64,000 nt of DNA from JBBKXP01 sp038323615 (GCA_038323615.1 JBBQHC010000002.1:1-64000); one strand, 5' to 3'. Numbered from the stretch's first letter, positions 49,201-57,868 are shown. A program made the numbers and translations. The notes: generated by a model from the letters alone, not told the origin.

Positions 49201-50076
49201 TTAGAACCACTGCCCGGGCTCCATCAACCCCAGATCAAGCAGTTGCTGCGAATGCCAGGTGAACGGGGCGGAATTGTGCCATTTGAAGGTGTGGATATCG
49301 AAGGTCGAACCGGGGTTGCGCTTTAGCGCCTTGGCGGTGCGGAACGAACAGATCGCTGCCGTCAGATTGTGGTGCCAGGGGCAGGCGTAGGTGTTGTATT
49401 CGGGGTCGTTGAACGTGTGGTCGGCCCGGATTTTCAGCCCCGGCTTGGCCCGAAACATCGAGACCCGGTCGATCCGGCGTCGCGGTGCCGGGATATGTTC
49501 CTCGAACCGCCAACGCAGGCCGCCAAAGAAATCCAGTTGACGTTCGCGCGGCTTGTTCTTTTCGTCGTTGCGGGCCAGCGCGTAATAGCCTGATTTGTCC
49601 AGATGCGCGTCGTCCAGCGACACTGCACCGGGGTGCTGCCCGAGATCGCCGGCGTAGAGGTCGATTACATAGGTCAGCACCGCGTCGCGGCGTTCTTCGA
49701 CCATGAACTGCACCATCTCGCCGACACTGCGGTGTTCGCTGAACGGATAAAACAGGTATTCGGCGTTGAAGCAGTAATAGAACCAGACCCCGGGTGCGGC
49801 CGCGATGACGCCATTCACCACCTGCTCGAACGCGTGGTCACCCTGCATATCGCAGTCAACGCGTGTCACCAACGGCGTGACCCGGTCAGGAAACACGATT
49901 TCGGGCGAGGCAAAGGCGATCAGTTTGGCGAACCCGATGTCGGCATGGTGGCGGATCGTGGTTTCGATCTCGGTTGCGTCTTCGACCAGAATCAGGGCGA
50001 CCGGGCCCTTGGCCAGATCGCCGCGCCCGTCCGCAAGAAAGGATTTGAGTGAGCCGTAGCGTGCCATCGGGTCCAT
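49201..50076 (-). CDS. Glycosyltransferase family 2-like protein
   Basis: A 291-aa cytosolic protein with a GT-A-like N-terminal half (GPVALILVEDATEIETTIRHH, a nucleotide-sugar fold start, then TPLVTRVDCDMQGDHAFEQV) and WFYYCFNAEYLFYPFSEHRS near 98. This matches the Glyco_tranf_2_4-type family, in which acceptor and donor are unknown. The canonical DxD is not certain. The start may be ATG 50076 or the ATG three codons in (50067). It is divergent from miaB, with a foldable repeat in the gap. Confidence 0.65.
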   Translation of the reverse strand: MDPMARYGSLKSFLADGRGDLAKGPVALILVEDATEIETTIRHHADIGFAKLIAFASPEIVFPDRVTPLVTRVDCDMQGDHAFEQVVNGVIAAAPGVWFYYCFNAEYLFYPFSEHRSVGEMVQFMVEERRDAVLTYVIDLYAGDLGQHPGAVSLDDAHLDKSGYYALARNDEKNKPRERQLDFFGGLRWRFEEHIPAPRRRIDRVSMFRAKPGLKIRADHTFNDPEYNTYACPWHHNLTAAICSFRTAKALKRNPGSTFDIHTFKWHNSAPFTWHSQQLLDLGLMEPGQWF

Positions 50077-50144
50077 CGTTCAGCCAATAGGCGCAGAATC
50101 GGTTAATTCGGCGTGCATTGCAAGCCGCCGCCCCGGTTGCTAAA

Positions 50145-50238
50145 GCGGTTCAGGTTTTGATGGAACCACCCGGATCGGAAATCGGGTTCGCGCAAAGCGA
50201 GAGGCAGCGAATTTCGATTCCGTTGAAACCTGCACCGC
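50145..50238. repeat. Foldable element copy B with core GCAAAGCGAGAGGCAGCGAA
   Basis: Outer arm GCGGTTCAGGTTTT (50145-50158) pairs with GAAACCTGCACCGC (50225-50238) with one mismatch and one wobble. The inner CGGA..TCG-GAAATCGGGTTCGC region pairs with GCGAATTTCGATTCCG. The apical core (50192-50211) differs at one base from copy A at 33611-33630, while the arms are unrelated in sequence yet still pair. It lies 33 bp before miaB. Confidence 0.7.
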
Positions 50239-50271
50239 ACTGACCAAACACCGACCCGACGCCAAAGGACC

Positions 50272-51585
50272 ATGCCGCCCCTGCCCGCCCCCAAAAAGCT
50301 GTTCATCAAGACTTACGGTTGCCAGATGAACGTCTATGACAGCGAACGCATGGCCGAGGCGCTGAGCGGGCAAGGTTATACCCTGACCGACAGTCAGGAC
50401 AGCGCCGACATGATCCTGCTGAACACTTGCCACATCCGCGAAAAGGCATCGGAAAAGGTGTTTTCCGAACTCGGCCGCCTGAAACCGTTGAAAGACGCCC
50501 GCCCCGATCTGAAAATCGGCGTCGCCGGCTGCGTTGCGCAGGCCGAAGGGGCCGAGATCATGCGCCGCGCCCCGGTCGTCGATCTGGTCGTCGGTCCGCA
50601 AAGCTATCACCGCCTGCCAGAAATGGCCGCCGCTGTGGCCCAAGGCGGGCGCGCCCTCGACACCGATTTCCCGGTCGAGGATAAATTCGCCGTTCTGAAA
50701 TCCCGCCCCAAGGCCGCGCGTGGCCCCAGTGCGTTTCTGACCGTGCAGGAAGGCTGCGACAAGTTCTGTGCCTTTTGCGTTGTCCCCTATACCCGCGGGT
50801 CCGAGGTCAGCCGCGCCGCAACCCGTGTGCTGGCCGAGGCCCGCGATCTGGTCGCCGCAGGGGTTCGTGACATCACCTTGCTGGGCCAGAACGTCAACGC
50901 CTACCACGGTCATGCCGGTGGCCTTGCCGGGTTAATCCGCGATCTGGCGGCCATCCCCGATTTGGCGCGGATCCGCTACACCACCAGCCACCCCAATGAC
51001 ATGGACGCCGCCCTGATCGCGACGCATGGCGACTGCGAAAAACTGATGCCTTATCTGCACTTGCCGGTGCAGTCGGGCAGCGACCGGATCTTGCGGGCGA
51101 TGAACCGCAAGCACACGGCGGCGCAGTATATCGACCTGATCGGGCGGGTCCGCGATGCCCGCCCCGACATCCTGCTGTCGGGCGATTTCATCGTCGGGTT
51201 TCCGGGCGAGACCGACGCCGATTTCGACGCGACCCTCGATCTGATCCGCACGGTGGGCTACGGCATGGCCTATACGTTCAAATATTCCGGCCGCCCCGGC
51301 ACTCCGGCGGCGGAAAAACCGCAACTGCCCGATTCGGTGGCGGACGCCCGGTTGCAGGCGGTGCAGGCGCTGGTCACGACCCAGCAAAAGGCCGCGCAAG
51401 ATGCGATGGTCGGCAACGTGGTACAGGTGTTGTTCGAAAAACCGGGCCGTCAGCCAGGACAGATGGGCGGCAAGTCCGAACACCTGCACGCAGTCCATGT
51501 CACCGACCATCCGGCGATCGGCAGCATTGCGCCCGTCAGGATAATCGCCAGCGGGACGAACTCGCTGGCGGGCGTTATGGTGTGA
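50272..51585 (+). CDS. miaB: tRNA-2-methylthio-N6-dimethylallyladenosine synthase
   Basis: A 437-aa radical-SAM enzyme that methylthiolates i6A37 of tRNAs. The N-terminal UPF0004 domain binds a [4Fe-4S] cluster through Cys in YGCQMNVYDSERM, NTCHIREKA and VAGCVAQAEG. The radical-SAM cluster is CDKFCAFC near 160, followed by ILSGDFIVGFPGET, and a C-terminal TRAM domain ends the protein. The start follows CCAAAGGACC. It leads into the conserved miaB-phoH-ybeY region, though a small exported-protein gene and a 500-bp gap intervene. Confidence 0.95.
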   Translation: MPPLPAPKKLFIKTYGCQMNVYDSERMAEALSGQGYTLTDSQDSADMILLNTCHIREKASEKVFSELGRLKPLKDARPDLKIGVAGCVAQAEGAEIMRRAPVVDLVVGPQSYHRLPEMAAAVAQGGRALDTDFPVEDKFAVLKSRPKAARGPSAFLTVQEGCDKFCAFCVVPYTRGSEVSRAATRVLAEARDLVAAGVRDITLLGQNVNAYHGHAGGLAGLIRDLAAIPDLARIRYTTSHPNDMDAALIATHGDCEKLMPYLHLPVQSGSDRILRAMNRKHTAAQYIDLIGRVRDARPDILLSGDFIVGFPGETDADFDATLDLIRTVGYGMAYTFKYSGRPGTPAAEKPQLPDSVADARLQAVQALVTTQQKAAQDAMVGNVVQVLFEKPGRQPGQMGGKSEHLHAVHVTDHPAIGSIAPVRIIASGTNSLAGVMV

Positions 51586-51606
51586 GGCGGCTGCCCCGAC
51601 CTGGGC

Positions 51607-51933
51607 CTAGCTGCGCGGTGATGTTAGAACGATGCGGCGCACTTCGGAGATCATGTTCTCAAGATTGCCCACAAGACTTTGATCGCGGCACACGCGCTGA
51701 CCAAGTGCATTGGCGGTGGCGGGCGAATATCCGGCAGCGACCAAGCTGTCATAGAAGACGGCGTTCGGTCGATCCCAGATCACCTCGCGCCAGGGCCCGC
51801 GAAAGCAACTGACGACGATGGTCACCCCTTGAACCGTGTAACTGCCAGAGCCCGTCGCAAGCGCCCTGTTTTCAGCCGAAGCCACATTTGCAAACGCGGC
51901 GAACATCGCCGCGATCAAGACCATTTTCTTCAT
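51607..51933 (-). CDS. Small exported protein of unknown function
   Basis: A 108-aa precursor with signal peptide MKKMVLIAAMFAAFANVASA, giving a mature protein of about 88 residues that starts ENRALATG. Mature Cys residues in VSCFRGPW and RVCRDQSL could form a disulfide. The CFRGPWREVIWDRPNAVFYDS and GYSPATANALGQRVC segments look conserved, but I do not know the family. It lies on the opposite strand between miaB and phoH. Confidence 0.7.
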   Translation of the reverse strand: MKKMVLIAAMFAAFANVASAENRALATGSGSYTVQGVTIVVSCFRGPWREVIWDRPNAVFYDSLVAAGYSPATANALGQRVCRDQSLVGNLENMISEVRRIVLTSPRS

Positions 51934-52434
51934 TCCCGTTACTCCTCGTTACGTTTATGCCCGGACCTCGGGACATTTCACAGCGGCGGTTACCCGGCCG
52001 ATCGACGTTCGACAATTGCATGACGCCCCCACGGATCGGACATTCTGCCCGCAAATGGTGGCGGGCCTGACGCACCACCATTTCGCCATCATTTCGCCAT
52101 CTTTTTGTCTAAAACTATCCGCACCGACAGGCCGAAGGCAATGATTAACGATGCTCTGCGCCTCATTGTTTCAAAACCGGAAACGAATGTCGTCATGATG
52201 CTGGATTGGTGCAAACCGAACAGGAATGCTCCGCCGAACACCGCCGCCCGATCGTTCAAATCAGGGTCGCCGACCCCGGATACCCCCTGACCCTTGGCAA
52301 TCCTGACCGAAATTTCAAAGGCCGCGGCGCGATCCGCGGCCTTTTTTGTCATTCCGCCCTCACAATCGGGTGCGATCCCTTGCACCCGGCCGTCACAAGC
52401 GCCACCATTGATCTGACAACCAAAGGAGCCGTGT
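51934..52434. other. 500-bp gap without a convincing protein gene
   Basis: The sequence is locally less GC-rich (TTTCGCCATCTTTTTGTCTA near 52085). The longest open frames (61 aa on + from 52105, and minus frames running into phoH) lack ribosome sites and family features. A perfect terminator at 52317-52347 closes the region on the + strand, although no gene feeds it. A small RNA transcribed from somewhere in 52080-52316 is possible. The last 80 bp should hold the phoH promoter. Confidence 0.4.
52317..52347 (+). terminator. Perfect rho-independent terminator without an obvious upstream gene
   Basis: AAAGGCCGCGG (52317-52327), loop CGCGAT, CCGCGGCCTTT (52334-52344) and six Ts (52342-52347): eleven perfect pairs. 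The nearest + strand gene ends 730 bp earlier (miaB), beyond an opposing gene. Confidence 0.85.
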
Positions 52435-53439
52435 TTGCCCGCCAGCATCCTGACCCCGCCCGCCGACGCCATCGAGCAGGCCATCGAATTTCCCAACAAC
52501 TTTTTGCTGATCGACCTTTGCGGTGAACACGACCGCAATCTGGCCGCGATCGAACAAAAGCTGACGGTGCAGATCATGCGCCGGGGCAACCATCTGTCGG
52601 TGATGGGTGACCCGGTTACGGTGGCCCTGGCCATCGACGTGCTACAGTCGCTTTATGCCCGGCTTGAATCCGGGCGCGGCATCGAACCCGCCGATATCGA
52701 ACGCGAACTGCGCATGGGCGGCCCGTCGCCGCAGCAAACCGGCGATCAGATCGAGATGTTTCGCGGCGAGGGCCCGGATGGCCGCGTCGAAATCAAGACC
52801 CGCAAGAAACTTGTCGAACCGCGCACTGCCGCGCAAAAGGCCTATGTCAAATCGCTGTTCGACAATGAACTGGCGTTCGGTATCGGCCCCGCTGGCACCG
52901 GCAAGACCTATCTGGCCGTCGCCGTCGGCGTGAACATGCTGATCGGCGGCCATGTCGACAAGATCATCCTGTCGCGCCCCGCCGTCGAGGCGGGCGAGCG
53001 TCTGGGATTCCTGCCCGGCGACATGAAGGACAAGGTCGATCCCTATATGCAGCCGCTGTATGATGCGCTGAACGACTTTTTGCCCGGCAAGATGGTCGCC
53101 AAGATGATCGAGGAAAAGGTCATCGAGATTGCGCCGCTCGCCTTTATGCGCGGTCGCACGCTGGCCAACGCCTATTGCGTGCTGGACGAGGCGCAGAACG
53201 CCACGACGATGCAGATGAAGATGTTCCTGACCCGGCTTGGCGAAGGCTCGCGTATGGTCATCACCGGCGACCGCACCCAGATCGACCTGCCGCGCGGCGT
53301 CGCATCCGGTCTGCACGATGCCGAACGTCTGCTGAAAGACATTCGCAAGATCAGTTTCAACTACTTCACCTCCAAAGACGTCGTGCGGCATCCGCTTGTC
53401 GCTGCGATTATCGAGGCTTACGAGGCCGATGCGGGCTAG
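52435..53439 (+). CDS. PhoH-like ATPase
   Basis: A 334-aa P-loop NTPase. The N-terminal KH-like part is followed by the PhoH domain with Walker A FGIGPAGTGKTYLAV near 145, CVLDEAQNATT near 246 (Walker B) and ITGDRTQIDLP near 278. PhoH and YbeY act together in RNA metabolism and ribosome maturation. The start is TTG 52435: AAAGGAG stands six bases before it and no ATG fits. ybeY follows within 50 bp, then corC and lnt, the usual order. Confidence 0.9.
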   Translation: MPASILTPPADAIEQAIEFPNNFLLIDLCGEHDRNLAAIEQKLTVQIMRRGNHLSVMGDPVTVALAIDVLQSLYARLESGRGIEPADIERELRMGGPSPQQTGDQIEMFRGEGPDGRVEIKTRKKLVEPRTAAQKAYVKSLFDNELAFGIGPAGTGKTYLAVAVGVNMLIGGHVDKIILSRPAVEAGERLGFLPGDMKDKVDPYMQPLYDALNDFLPGKMVAKMIEEKVIEIAPLAFMRGRTLANAYCVLDEAQNATTMQMKMFLTRLGEGSRMVITGDRTQIDLPRGVASGLHDAERLLKDIRKISFNYFTSKDVVRHPLVAAIIEAYEADAG

Positions 53440-53486
53440 TCTGATTGTCGCGCAAAGACCGGCCCGACGTTTGTCTGGACTTTGCG

Positions 53487-53981
53487 ATGCCCGCTGAGGT
53501 GGTGATCGAAGACGACCGCTGGCTGGCGGTCGGCCTGCAATCCCTGGCCGATACCGCCGTCGCGGCCACCCTTGCCCATTTGTCCTTGCCTGTCGCCCAC
53601 GAGGTCGCCGTTCTGGCCTGCGACGACGCCCGGATTGCGGCGCTCAACGCCGATTTCCGCGCCAAGCCGACCCCGACAAATGTGTTGAGCTGGCCCGCCG
53701 AGGAGTACAATACCGCCCCCGGCAAAACCCCCGCGCCGCCGACCGAAACCGAACTGGGTGATATCGCCATCGCCTATGACACCTGTGCGCGCGAAGCCGC
53801 CGCCGCCAACACACCCCTCAGCGCCCACGCCACCCACTTGCTGATCCACGCCACCCTGCATTTGTTGGGCTATGACCACGAAACCGACCCTGACGCCACC
53901 GTGATGGAAGGGCTCGAGACAGAAATCCTTGGCAACTTGGGTCTTGCTGATCCATATGGGGCCGACCCATATAGGGATTGA
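53487..53981 (+). CDS. ybeY: Endoribonuclease YbeY (rRNA maturation factor)
   Basis: A 164-aa metal-dependent RNase for 16S rRNA 3'-end maturation and ribosome quality control. The zinc motif is HATHLLIHATLHLLGYDHE near 126, with three His ligands, after TPTNVLSWPAEE near 70. An upstream TTG at 53445 gives 14 more codons; ATG 53487 gives a family-like start (MPAEVVIEDDRW). It is the second gene of the phoH operon. Confidence 0.92.
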   Translation: MPAEVVIEDDRWLAVGLQSLADTAVAATLAHLSLPVAHEVAVLACDDARIAALNADFRAKPTPTNVLSWPAEEYNTAPGKTPAPPTETELGDIAIAYDTCAREAAAANTPLSAHATHLLIHATLHLLGYDHETDPDATVMEGLETEILGNLGLADPYGADPYRD

Positions 53982-54020
53982 ATATGCGCGGGGCCGATCC
54001 CCGCAAGAAAGCAGGAGACG

Positions 54021-54920
54021 ATGGGCGACACCACCGAGGGTCCTTTGAGTGCGGCGCAAAGCGCGCAACCGGACCTGATTGACGATACCGAACCCGAAGC
54101 CCAGGCGCGCGGGTTCTTCAGCCGGATATTCGAGGCGCTGACGCCAACGGATGCGGCCGCTGACGGGGATGCACCGCGCCAGCCTTCGGCGATGATCCCC
54201 AGCCCCGGCATTGGTAACCTGCGCCGACTGCGGGTCGATGACGTGGCGATCCCCAAGGCCGACATCACTGCGGTGCCCGCCAACATCGGCAAGGACGATC
54301 TGGTTCAGGTGTTTCGCACCTCCGGGATGACCCGGCTGCCGGTCTACGAGGGCACGCTCGATACCCCCATCGGCATCGCCAACCTCAAGGATTTCGCGCT
54401 CAAACACGGGTTCAACGGCGATGGCGCGGCGTTCAACCTGCGCGACATGGTGCGCCCGCTGCTGTTCGTTCCGCCCTCGATGCCGCTGGGCGTCCTGCTG
54501 CAAAAGATGCAGGCCGAGCGCATCCACATGGCCCTGGTTATCGACGAATACGGCGGCACCGACGGGCTGGTGACGATCGAGGATCTGATCGAACAGGTTG
54601 TCGGCGAGATTGCCGACGAACATGACATCGAGGAAGCCAGCACATTCGTTCAGGAACGCCCCGGTGTCTATCTGGCGCAGGCCAAGACCGCGCTTGAGGA
54701 ATTCGAGGCCGAGATCGGCATGGACCTGACCGCGCACGACGAGATCGACGCGGAAGAGGTGGACACGCTGGGCGGCCTTGTCACCATGCTGGCCGGTCAT
54801 GTGCCGGCAAGGGGCGAGGTCGTGGCGCACCCCGATGGTCCCGAATTCGAAGTGATCGATGCCGATCCCCGCCGGATCAAGCGTCTGCGGGTGCGGATGC
54901 CCGATGCGCAGAACGTCTGA
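54021..54920 (+). CDS. corC: CBS-domain CorC/hemolysin-type protein
   Basis: A 299-aa soluble protein with two CBS domains (MTRLPVYEGTLDTPIGIANL near 108 and MALVIDEYGGTDGLVTIED near 172, then LIEQVVGEIADEHD) and a CorC_HlyC transporter-associated domain at the C-terminus (about 215-299). It lacks the DUF21 membrane domain, as in E. coli CorC. It is encoded between ybeY and lnt and is thought to help Mg/Co efflux and envelope integrity, but its precise role is unsettled. Confidence 0.88.
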   Translation: MGDTTEGPLSAAQSAQPDLIDDTEPEAQARGFFSRIFEALTPTDAAADGDAPRQPSAMIPSPGIGNLRRLRVDDVAIPKADITAVPANIGKDDLVQVFRTSGMTRLPVYEGTLDTPIGIANLKDFALKHGFNGDGAAFNLRDMVRPLLFVPPSMPLGVLLQKMQAERIHMALVIDEYGGTDGLVTIEDLIEQVVGEIADEHDIEEASTFVQERPGVYLAQAKTALEEFEAEIGMDLTAHDEIDAEEVDTLGGLVTMLAGHVPARGEVVAHPDGPEFEVIDADPRRIKRLRVRMPDAQNV

Positions 54921-54928
54921 CATGCGAC

Positions 54929-56473
54929 ATGGCTGAAACCGGGTTCGGCCCCGGACAGGTGTCCGGGTGGCTGATGCAGGCGCATTGGGCGATCCGCGGC
55001 GTCGTCTTTGCCCTGCTCGGTATGGGCATGGCGACAGCACTTGCGCCGTTTGACCAGCCGGTCGCACTGATCGTCGGACTTGGCATTGCCTTTGTCCTGT
55101 TCTTGCGTGTCGGCACGTCCCGACGGGCGACCTGGATGGGCTGGGCACTGGGCACCGGCTATTTCGGCCTTGGTCTGCGCTGGATCGTCAATCCGTTCTA
55201 CGTCGATGCGGCCAAAGACGGCTGGATGGCGCCCTTTGCCCTGATCCTGCTGGCGGCCGGTCTGGCGCTGTTCTGGGGCGTGGCCTTCGGATTTGCCCGT
55301 TGGCTGGGCGGCGGGGCTGGGCGGCAGGGACTGGCGCTGGCGGTTGGCTGGTCGCTGGCCGAACTGGCACGGGCGCATCTGTTCACCGGGTTTCCCTGGG
55401 CCGGGTTCGCCCAAGGTCTGATCGATACGCCTGCCGCATGGCTTGCGTCGTATCTGGGCGCCGACGGGCTGGCGGTGGGATTGCTTTTGGTGTTCGCGCT
55501 GTTCGTCTGGCTCGCCGACCGGGTCACGGCGCTGATCTATCCTTTGGGCGTGGCCGGGCTGATCGGTGTGGCGCTGCTGCCCCAATCGGAAGCCGCCACC
55601 CCCGGCGATGGCCCGATGATCCGGCTGGTCCAGCCCAACGCGCCGCAAAACGAAAAGTGGGATCCCGACCGGGCCCCGGTTTTCCTTGACCGGATGCTGC
55701 GGGCGACGGGTGCCGGGGCGGTGCCCGCGCTGGTGGTCTGGCCCGAAACCGCGATCCCCTATCTGCTCGAATACGCCGATCCGGTGCTGGCCGAGGTTGC
55801 CGACGCGGCCCGCGGTGCGCCGGTCGTGCTTGGGATCAACCGGCGCGACGGCCCGCGGTTTTACAACACGCTGGCAGTGGTGGGGCGCGGCGGCCTGGTG
55901 CAGTCGCTTTATGACAAGGTGCATCTGGTGCCGTTCGGCGAATATATCCCCTACGGCGACTGGCTGGTGCCCTTTGGGATCACCGCCTTTGCGGCCTCGC
56001 AGGGCGGCGGGTTCACCGCCGGTGAAACCTCGGGGCTGATCAACCTGCCGGGGATCGGCAAGGCGCGGGCACTGATCTGTTACGAAGGGATTTTCGGCGC
56101 CGAGGTCAACGTCGTCACCGAACGGCCCCGGCTGTTGCTGCTGATCACCAACGATGCGTGGTTCGGCCCCGACGCGGGACCGTTGCAGCATCTGGCGCAG
56201 GCGCGGCTGCGGGCTATCGAACAGGGGCTGCCGATGGTGCGGGTCGCCAATACCGGCGTGTCGGCGATGATCGACGGGCAGGGGGCGGTGGTGGCGTCAT
56301 TGGGAATGGGGCAGACCGGGGCGCTTGACGTGGCGCTGCCTGCGGCACTGCCGGTGACGATCTATTCCCGGATCGGGGATTGGCCGCTGCGGTTGCTGTT
56401 GGCCGTTGCCGCGTTGAACCTGATCGCGGGCCGGGTGCGGAAATCGGTTGACCCTGCCACATCGCGGCCTTAG
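54929..56473 (+). CDS. lnt: Apolipoprotein N-acyltransferase
   Basis: A 514-aa inner-membrane enzyme that adds the third acyl chain to lipoproteins. About six N-terminal helices precede a periplasmic carbon-nitrogen-hydrolase domain. The catalytic triad is visible: Glu in VVWPETAIPYLLE near 270, Lys in SLYDKVHLVPFGEYIP near 330, and Cys in ALICYEGIFGAEV near 383. A last helix anchors the C-terminus. It starts 9 bp after the corC stop. metK follows behind a riboswitch. Confidence 0.93.
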   Translation: MAETGFGPGQVSGWLMQAHWAIRGVVFALLGMGMATALAPFDQPVALIVGLGIAFVLFLRVGTSRRATWMGWALGTGYFGLGLRWIVNPFYVDAAKDGWMAPFALILLAAGLALFWGVAFGFARWLGGGAGRQGLALAVGWSLAELARAHLFTGFPWAGFAQGLIDTPAAWLASYLGADGLAVGLLLVFALFVWLADRVTALIYPLGVAGLIGVALLPQSEAATPGDGPMIRLVQPNAPQNEKWDPDRAPVFLDRMLRATGAGAVPALVVWPETAIPYLLEYADPVLAEVADAARGAPVVLGINRRDGPRFYNTLAVVGRGGLVQSLYDKVHLVPFGEYIPYGDWLVPFGITAFAASQGGGFTAGETSGLINLPGIGKARALICYEGIFGAEVNVVTERPRLLLLITNDAWFGPDAGPLQHLAQARLRAIEQGLPMVRVANTGVSAMIDGQGAVVASLGMGQTGALDVALPAALPVTIYSRIGDWPLRLLLAVAALNLIAGRVRKSVDPATSRP

Positions 56474-56491
56474 CGAGGGTCGATCAAACTC

Positions 56492-56538
56492 CCCGTCACA
56501 ACGGCTTCCTGGCGTGACGGGCAAACATGAATGGAGCA
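56492..56538 (+). promoter_or_regulatory. SAM/SAH riboswitch of metK
   Basis: CCCGTCAC (56492-56499) pairs with GTGACGGG (56514-56521), enclosing AACGGCTTCCTGGC. The loop CTTCC can pair with GGAG (56533-56536), giving the H-type pseudoknot of the SAM/SAH class. The sequence agrees base for base in the binding core with my memory of that Rhodobacterales class. GGAG is also the metK ribosome site, so ligand binding should block translation. Confidence 0.92.
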
Positions 56539-56542
56539 TTTC

Positions 56543-57724
56543 ATGGCACGACAGAATTACATCTTCACCTCGGAATCCGTATCCGAGGGGCATCCAGATA
56601 AATTGTGCGACCGGATTTCAGACGCTGTTCTTGACGCATTCCTGGCCGAGGAAAACGAGGCGCGGGTCGCCTGCGAAACTTTTGCGACGACCAACCGCGT
56701 GGTGATCGGCGGCGAAGTGGGGCTCAGCACCAAAGAAAAAACCAGCGCATTCATGGACCGGATCGACGGAATTGCCCGCGATTGTATCCGCGACATCGGC
56801 TACGAGCAGGACAAGTTTCACCACGAAACGGTGGAAATCACCAATCTGCTGCACGAACAGTCGGCCCATATCAAACAGGGCGTCGATGCCGCCGAAGGCA
56901 AGGCCGAAGGGGCCGGCGATCAGGGCATCATGTTCGGTTTTGCCACCACCGAAACGCCTGAACTGATGCCGGCACCGATCCACTACGCCCACGCGATCCT
57001 GCGTCGTCTGGCCGAAGTGCGCAAATCGGGGGAAGAACCAACCCTGCTGCCGGACGCCAAAAGCCAGCTGTCGGTGCGGTATGTCGATGGCAGGCCGGTT
57101 GGCGTCACCTCGATCGTGCTGTCGCACCAGCACCGGCACGACACCCAGACCGGGGCCGACATCCGCGCCATCGTCGAACCCTACATACGCGAGGTTCTGC
57201 CCGAGGGCTGGATTGATGCCAGCACCGTCTGGCACGTCAACCCGACCGGCAAATTCGTCATCGGCGGCCCCGACGGCGACGCCGGGCTGACCGGGCGCAA
57301 GATCATCGTCGATACCTACGGCGGAGCGGCTCCGCACGGCGGTGGTGCCTTTTCGGGCAAGGATCCGACCAAGGTCGATCGCTCTGCCGCCTATGCCGCC
57401 CGCTATCTGGCGAAAAACGTCGTCGCGGCGGGCATGGCCGGCAAATGCACGATCCAGTTGTCCTATGCGATCGGCATCGCTGAACCGCTGTCGATCTACG
57501 TCGACACGCATGGCACCGGCGAGGTCGATCCGGCCGCGATTGAACGGGCGATCGGGCAGGTGATGGTGCTGACCCCCGCGGGCATCCGCAAGCATCTGGG
57601 GCTGAACAAACCGATCTATGCGCGCACCTCGGCCTATGGCCATTTCGGGCGGGCACCGGATGCCGATGGCGGTTTCGGCTGGGAAAAGACCGATCTGGTG
57701 GCGGCGCTGAAAAACGCATTGTAA
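56543..57724 (+). CDS. metK: S-adenosylmethionine synthetase
   Basis: A 393-aa enzyme making SAM from methionine and ATP. It starts MARQNYIFTSESVSEGHPDK with the ATP-site His, then GAGDQGIMFGF near 120, and GGGAFSGKDPTKVDRSAAYA near 265 (phosphate-binding). The start is ATG 56543, not the in-frame ATG at 56531. The riboswitch pseudoknot strand GGAG (56533-56536) sits six bases before 56543 and overlaps the earlier ATG. The product's ligand controls its own synthesis. A double REP-like repeat follows. Confidence 0.96.
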   Translation: MARQNYIFTSESVSEGHPDKLCDRISDAVLDAFLAEENEARVACETFATTNRVVIGGEVGLSTKEKTSAFMDRIDGIARDCIRDIGYEQDKFHHETVEITNLLHEQSAHIKQGVDAAEGKAEGAGDQGIMFGFATTETPELMPAPIHYAHAILRRLAEVRKSGEEPTLLPDAKSQLSVRYVDGRPVGVTSIVLSHQHRHDTQTGADIRAIVEPYIREVLPEGWIDASTVWHVNPTGKFVIGGPDGDAGLTGRKIIVDTYGGAAPHGGGAFSGKDPTKVDRSAAYAARYLAKNVVAAGMAGKCTIQLSYAIGIAEPLSIYVDTHGTGEVDPAAIERAIGQVMVLTPAGIRKHLGLNKPIYARTSAYGHFGRAPDADGGFGWEKTDLVAALKNAL

Positions 57725-57740
57725 CGGTGGATGTGACGGG

Positions 57741-57868
57741 GGATGGGTTGAAACCCATCCTACATCCCGGTTTCTTTTGGCCCTAAATATTCCGGGGGGC
57801 CCGAAGGGCGGGGGCAGCGCCCCCTCCAGACCCCCCGGCGATAGGGGTAAGGTGGGTTTCAACCCACC
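57741..57868. repeat. Two inverted REP-like palindromes enclosing a GAATATTTTT repeat
   Basis: Left: GGATGGGTT (57741-57749), GA, AACCCATCC (57752-57760), then TAC. Right: GTAA then GGTGGGTT (57851-57858), TC, AACCCACC (57861-57868). The loop (GA against TC) and the TAC/GTA ends show that the two units are in opposite orientation. Between them lies a minus-strand GAATATTT-type repeat (57771-57795) and a GGGGGCAGCGCCCCC stem. It lies between metK and trmB. Confidence 0.78.

Noticed and set aside
48937..49326. 129-aa plus frame and 105-aa minus frame in the gap after the RAYT
   Set aside because: They overlap each other, lack ribosome sites, show no gene-like composition, and the plus one runs into the next gene's 3' end.
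52105..52290. 61-codon plus-strand frame before the orphan terminator
   Set aside because: Starts at TTG without a ribosome site and shows no protein-like pattern; an RNA gene is more likely if anything.
52080..52347. tmRNA or tRNA gene ending at the terminator
   Set aside because: A GTTCAAATC motif near 52255 resembles a T-loop, but no acceptor stem, CCA end or tag-peptide frame could be fitted.
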